From an uncultured Rhodospirillaceae bacterium (GTDB taxonomy: Bacteria > Pseudomonadota > Alphaproteobacteria > Rhodospirillales > UBA2165): a DNA stretch of 7,081 bases. The DNA lies in NCBI GenBank assembly GCA_913041095.1, contig CAJWIB010000133.1, positions 1 to 7,081 on the forward strand, written 5' to 3'. How positions within the stretch are numbered: position 1 is the stretch's first letter; each line of letters begins with the position of its first letter. This document shows positions 4,906 to 7,081 of the stretch, in pieces. A model generated the notes under the pieces. The model saw only the letters and a list, made by a program, of their open reading frames with translations, was not told where the DNA came from and searched no databases. The translations under genes were made by a program, and so were the position numbers.

Positions 4906-6225
4906 ATGACTAGCAAAACTCTTTCTTCTTCACGAGCGGCGCTACTGCGAGGCTGGGCTCTGCTTGCCATTGCCTCTCTCGCCTTAGCGGGATTATTTGC
5001 AATTCTTTTGGTGCTGTCACGAATTCCAGGAATGGAAGATGCCGTACCTTGGCCAACCGCTTTTTTCCACAAAGGCCTGGTGGCTCACGTCGTGTTGTCT
5101 TTTGCTGTCTGGTATTTGGCGGTTTTTGGCTGCCTCGTTCAATTTGCTGGTTCAGAAGACACCAATCTGCTCGATAAATCTGGGCTCGCGCTGGCAACTC
5201 TTGGAACTGTACTACTATTGATCCCGTCGCTGCTTGATCGCGGTGAACCGACCCTTAACAATTACATACCGGTAATTATTGATCCGCTTTATTACAGTGG
5301 TTTGGTTTTGCTGGCGCTCGGCATCCTCGCCGGTATTTTGTGCGTCTTCCGAAATACGCCAAATGGCCCAAATTTAAAAAGCGCCGTCTTTATTTATATT
5401 ATGGCGCTGGTCGCTTTTATCATCGCTGAATCGCAATTGAGCAATCAGCCCGTATCACATGATTACAATGAACGTTTATTATGGGGTGGCGGGCATTTGC
5501 TGCAATTTCTAAATGTTGCGCTGCTGTTGGTAGCCTGGTCTTATCTTGCCAATATCATCGGCGCAAACGCACCCTATCGCTGGGCTAGCCTATGGCTCGT
5601 TATCGCCGGTTTGGCGGGATTAAGCTTTTACGTTTTCTGGACCGTGATGGATGAGCGCCAAACTCAAGCCTTTACCGATCTCCAATATGCCCTGGGTCCG
5701 CCCGTGATTATTTTTGCGGCCGGCGTGTTACCCATACTTGGACAGCAGCTCAAAAACTTCAGATGGCAGGACCCGGCAATGTTGAGCCTATGGACGTCGA
5801 TAGTGGTGTTTGCCGCCGGTGGGGTGCTTGGTTTTTTTGTCGATGGCACTGATACTAGAACACCGGCTCATTATCACGGCGTGATCGCCGGTATCAATCT
5901 GGCGTTCGTTGGTCTGTTTTATGCGGTTTTTCTACCCAAGCTTGGACGCGCTGTGCCGGCCGGAAAGCTTGTCACCAGCCAAATCATTTTGTATGCCGTC
6001 GGCCAATTCCTATTTATCGTCGGGATGTTTATCGCGGGCGGCATGGGAGCGGCCCGTAAGGTAATGGGTACAGCCATCGATATGGACCAGTCTATTGCGG
6101 TCGCGGCGGCTGGAATTAGGGATTTTGGTGGTGGTTTATCAATTATCGGCGGGTTGATTTTTATTTATATTGCCTTAAAAGCATTATTGCGGAAATTACC
6201 CCAAGTTAATGTTGAGACCAATTAA
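4906..6225 (+). CDS. Heme-copper oxidase subunit I-like protein lacking the CuB His-His pair
   Basis: The 439-residue protein has about 12 membrane helices and the overall plan of heme-copper oxidase subunit I (PF00115), nearest in feel to the short cbb3/NorB branch. His61 in helix 2 matches the low-spin heme ligand. His197 in WGGGHLLQF (193-201) matches the helix 6 CuB ligand region. His322 and His324 in AHYHGVIAG (321-329) match the helix 10 high-spin/low-spin heme pair. Arg384-Lys385 in GMGAARKVMG (379-388) match the propionate-binding arginines. In contrast helix 7, which should carry two adjacent CuB histidines, reads FWTVMDERQTQAFTDLQYA (244-262) with no histidine. Nor does His197 carry the PEVY motif. 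It may therefore bind heme without forming a complete heme-copper centre. No partner redox subunit is encoded with it; its neighbours are DUF420 and ctaB, so a role in heme delivery or oxidase assembly is my inference. Similar genes are often labelled cbb3 subunit I, which is probably misleading. Confidence 0.75.
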   Translation: MTSKTLSSSRAALLRGWALLAIASLALAGLFAILLVLSRIPGMEDAVPWPTAFFHKGLVAHVVLSFAVWYLAVFGCLVQFAGSEDTNLLDKSGLALATLGTVLLLIPSLLDRGEPTLNNYIPVIIDPLYYSGLVLLALGILAGILCVFRNTPNGPNLKSAVFIYIMALVAFIIAESQLSNQPVSHDYNERLLWGGGHLLQFLNVALLLVAWSYLANIIGANAPYRWASLWLVIAGLAGLSFYVFWTVMDERQTQAFTDLQYALGPPVIIFAAGVLPILGQQLKNFRWQDPAMLSLWTSIVVFAAGGVLGFFVDGTDTRTPAHYHGVIAGINLAFVGLFYAVFLPKLGRAVPAGKLVTSQIILYAVGQFLFIVGMFIAGGMGAARKVMGTAIDMDQSIAVAAAGIRDFGGGLSIIGGLIFIYIALKALLRKLPQVNVETN

Positions 6226-6230
6226 AGAGT

Positions 6231-6269
6231 AAATAAGATAACCCTCTTATTTCGTTATTTTTGGGTTAT
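6231..6269 (+). repeat. Two overlapping inverted repeats before ctaB (possible pseudoknot or alternative hairpins)
   Basis: AAATAAGA (6231-6238) pairs perfectly with TCTTATTT (6245-6252) around a 6-nt loop TAACCC. The loop, plus one base (6238-6244, ATAACCC), is exactly complementary to GGGTTAT (6263-6269). Loop-to-downstream pairing is the topology of an H-type pseudoknot; otherwise the two pairings are alternatives. The first stem has only one G-C pair and is weak. The structure ends about 6 nt before the ctaB ribosome binding site and starts 6 nt after the stop of the upstream gene. It could tune ctaB translation or be a poor terminator. Function is unproven. Confidence 0.35.
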
Positions 6270-6274
6270 AGTGT

Positions 6275-6278
6275 GGAA
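6275..6278 (+). promoter_or_regulatory. Weak Shine-Dalgarno GGAA deciding the ctaB start
   Basis: GGAA lies 3 nt (GGA core 4 nt) before the ATG at 6282, a rather close and weak ribosome binding site. The other in-frame ATG at 6294 has no purine-rich motif before it. I therefore prefer 6282, but the choice affects only four residues. A TATAGT at 6267-6272 might be a -10 for a separate ctaB promoter, without a good -35. Confidence 0.35.
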
Positions 6279-6281
6279 ATC

Positions 6282-7081
6282 ATGACCGAACATATGACCG
6301 ATACATACGCCTTGGAAGATGTCGCAGAAAACACGAGACCTGTTCCAGGTGAGGTGAATCCACGGGTTGTCGATTATGCGATCCTGCTGAAGCCGCGGGT
6401 AATGTCACTTGTTCTGTTTACCGGCATCGCTGGCATTGTCATGGCACCAGGCTCAATTGATTGGCTGACTGCCGTGATCGCGGTCATCTGCATTGGTGTC
6501 GGCGCGGGTGCTTCCGGCGCTATTAATATGTGGTACGACCGGGATATCGATAGCCAGATGGAACGAACCATGGACCGGCCAATCCCGGCGGGCCGTGTTA
6601 ACCCCAATAGTGCTCTGTGGTTTGGCATGGTCCTTTCCGTCCTCTCGGTGGCTGCCATGGCCGCTTGGGTTAACACCATGTCTGCAGCCTTGCTTGCCGG
6701 AACAATTATTTATTACGTCTTTATTTATACTGTTTGGCTCAAACGCCGGACGCCACAGAACATTGTTATCGGCGGTGGCTCTGGCGCGTTACCACCTGTC
6801 ATCGGTTGGGCCGCAGTCACCGGGGATGTCACCTTTAACTCGTTCCTGTTATTTGCAATAATTTTCATGTGGACGCCGCCGCATTTCTGGGCCTTGGCGT
6901 TGTTCCGTTCGGGCGATTATGAGAAAGCCGGGGTGCCAATGATGCCGATTGTTTCAGGCGTTGCTGAAACCAAAAAGCTAATGCTGATCTATACCGTATT
7001 ATTACTGCCAATCACAATTGCCCCCGCTTTCACCGGCCTCATTTCAATTCTAGCTGGCGTTATCATTGGCGCGCTCGGATT
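6282..7081 (+). CDS. ctaB: Heme O synthase (protoheme IX farnesyltransferase), partial at right edge
   Basis: CtaB (Cox10, UbiA superfamily) transfers a farnesyl group from farnesyl diphosphate to the vinyl group of protoheme IX. The product, heme O, is converted to heme A for the aa3 oxidase. The 266 visible residues cover most of the usual approx. 300. The cytosolic prenyl-diphosphate/Mg2+ motif is NMWYDRDID (82-90, Asn82, Asp86, Asp90), followed by MERTMDRPIPAGR (93-105). Other family signatures are YTVWLKRRTPQNIVIGG (149-165), SGALPPVIGW (167-176), MWTPPHFWALAL (196-207) and DYEKAGVPMMPIV (212-224). Several membrane helices are evident. The N-terminus before LLKPRV (35-40) is acidic and likely cytoplasmic. 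It starts 56 nt after the subunit I-like gene and may be co-transcribed. In many alphaproteobacteria ctaB lies between coxA and ctaG; here it is on the opposite strand. Truncation is due to the window end only. Confidence 0.97.
   Translation, partial: MTEHMTDTYALEDVAENTRPVPGEVNPRVVDYAILLKPRVMSLVLFTGIAGIVMAPGSIDWLTAVIAVICIGVGAGASGAINMWYDRDIDSQMERTMDRPIPAGRVNPNSALWFGMVLSVLSVAAMAAWVNTMSAALLAGTIIYYVFIYTVWLKRRTPQNIVIGGGSGALPPVIGWAAVTGDVTFNSFLLFAIIFMWTPPHFWALALFRSGDYEKAGVPMMPIVSGVAETKKLMLIYTVLLLPITIAPAFTGLISILAGVIIGALG

Noticed and set aside
4906..6225. Calling the 439-residue protein a functional cbb3 oxidase subunit CcoN or NO reductase NorB, or an NnrS protein
   Set aside because: Helix 7 lacks the metal-binding histidine pair, no ccoO/ccoP or norC partner is adjacent, and the NnrS motifs are absent.
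6231..6252. Intrinsic terminator after the subunit I-like gene
   Set aside because: The stem has a single G-C pair and is not followed directly by a run of T residues (CGTTATTTTT follows), so termination would be weak at best.
6374..6861. A minus-strand frame (6374-6679) and a plus-strand frame in another register (6493-6861)
   Set aside because: Both overlap ctaB, whose own frame shows continuous family signatures from 6282 to the window end.
1..7081. Mobile elements, CRISPR arrays, tRNA or rRNA genes
   Set aside because: I saw no transposase or integrase coding sequence, no spaced direct repeats, and no recognisable RNA gene in either strand.

Overview
This window is the cytochrome c oxidase (aa3-type, heme-copper family A1) locus of a proteobacterium, most likely an alphaproteobacterium. 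The evidence is the CoxB–CoxA–CtaG(Cox11)–CoxC gene set, the A1-type proton-channel residues of CoxA, and a CoxF-like micro-protein of the kind found in alphaproteobacterial cox clusters. Base composition is moderate in the genes and clearly AT-rich between the two operons. The genus cannot be read from the sequence.

Layout. A compact operon runs leftwards: coxB (2996-3868), coxA (1350-2960), ctaG/cox11 (650-1315) and coxC (1-601, cut by the window edge), with gaps of only 34-48 nt. A 465-nt AT-rich intergenic region (3869-4333) separates it from a second operon running rightwards: a 31-residue single-pass membrane protein resembling CoxF (4334-4429), a DUF420/CtaM-like four-helix membrane protein (4452-4895), a 12-helix protein resembling heme-copper oxidase subunit I (4906-6225), and heme O synthase ctaB (6282 to the right edge, cut).

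How the genes fit together. The left operon makes the three core subunits and the CuB-inserting chaperone. The right operon looks like its heme and assembly half: CtaB makes heme O, the precursor of heme A; the DUF420 and CoxF-like proteins are probable assembly factors. The subunit I-like protein keeps the histidines that would hold hemes but appears to lack the paired histidines that hold CuB, so it may be a heme-binding assembly or transfer protein and not a working oxidase.

Regulation. The divergent region holds a perfect TTGAT-N4-ATCAA palindrome (4096-4109), the recognition sequence of FNR/FixK/Anr-type regulators. It is placed where it could affect promoters in both directions. The short gap before ctaB holds two overlapping inverted repeats that could form a pseudoknot or alternative hairpins.

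The most unusual item is the subunit I-like protein with a degenerate CuB site inside an oxidase assembly operon. The rest of the oxidase locus is canonical.
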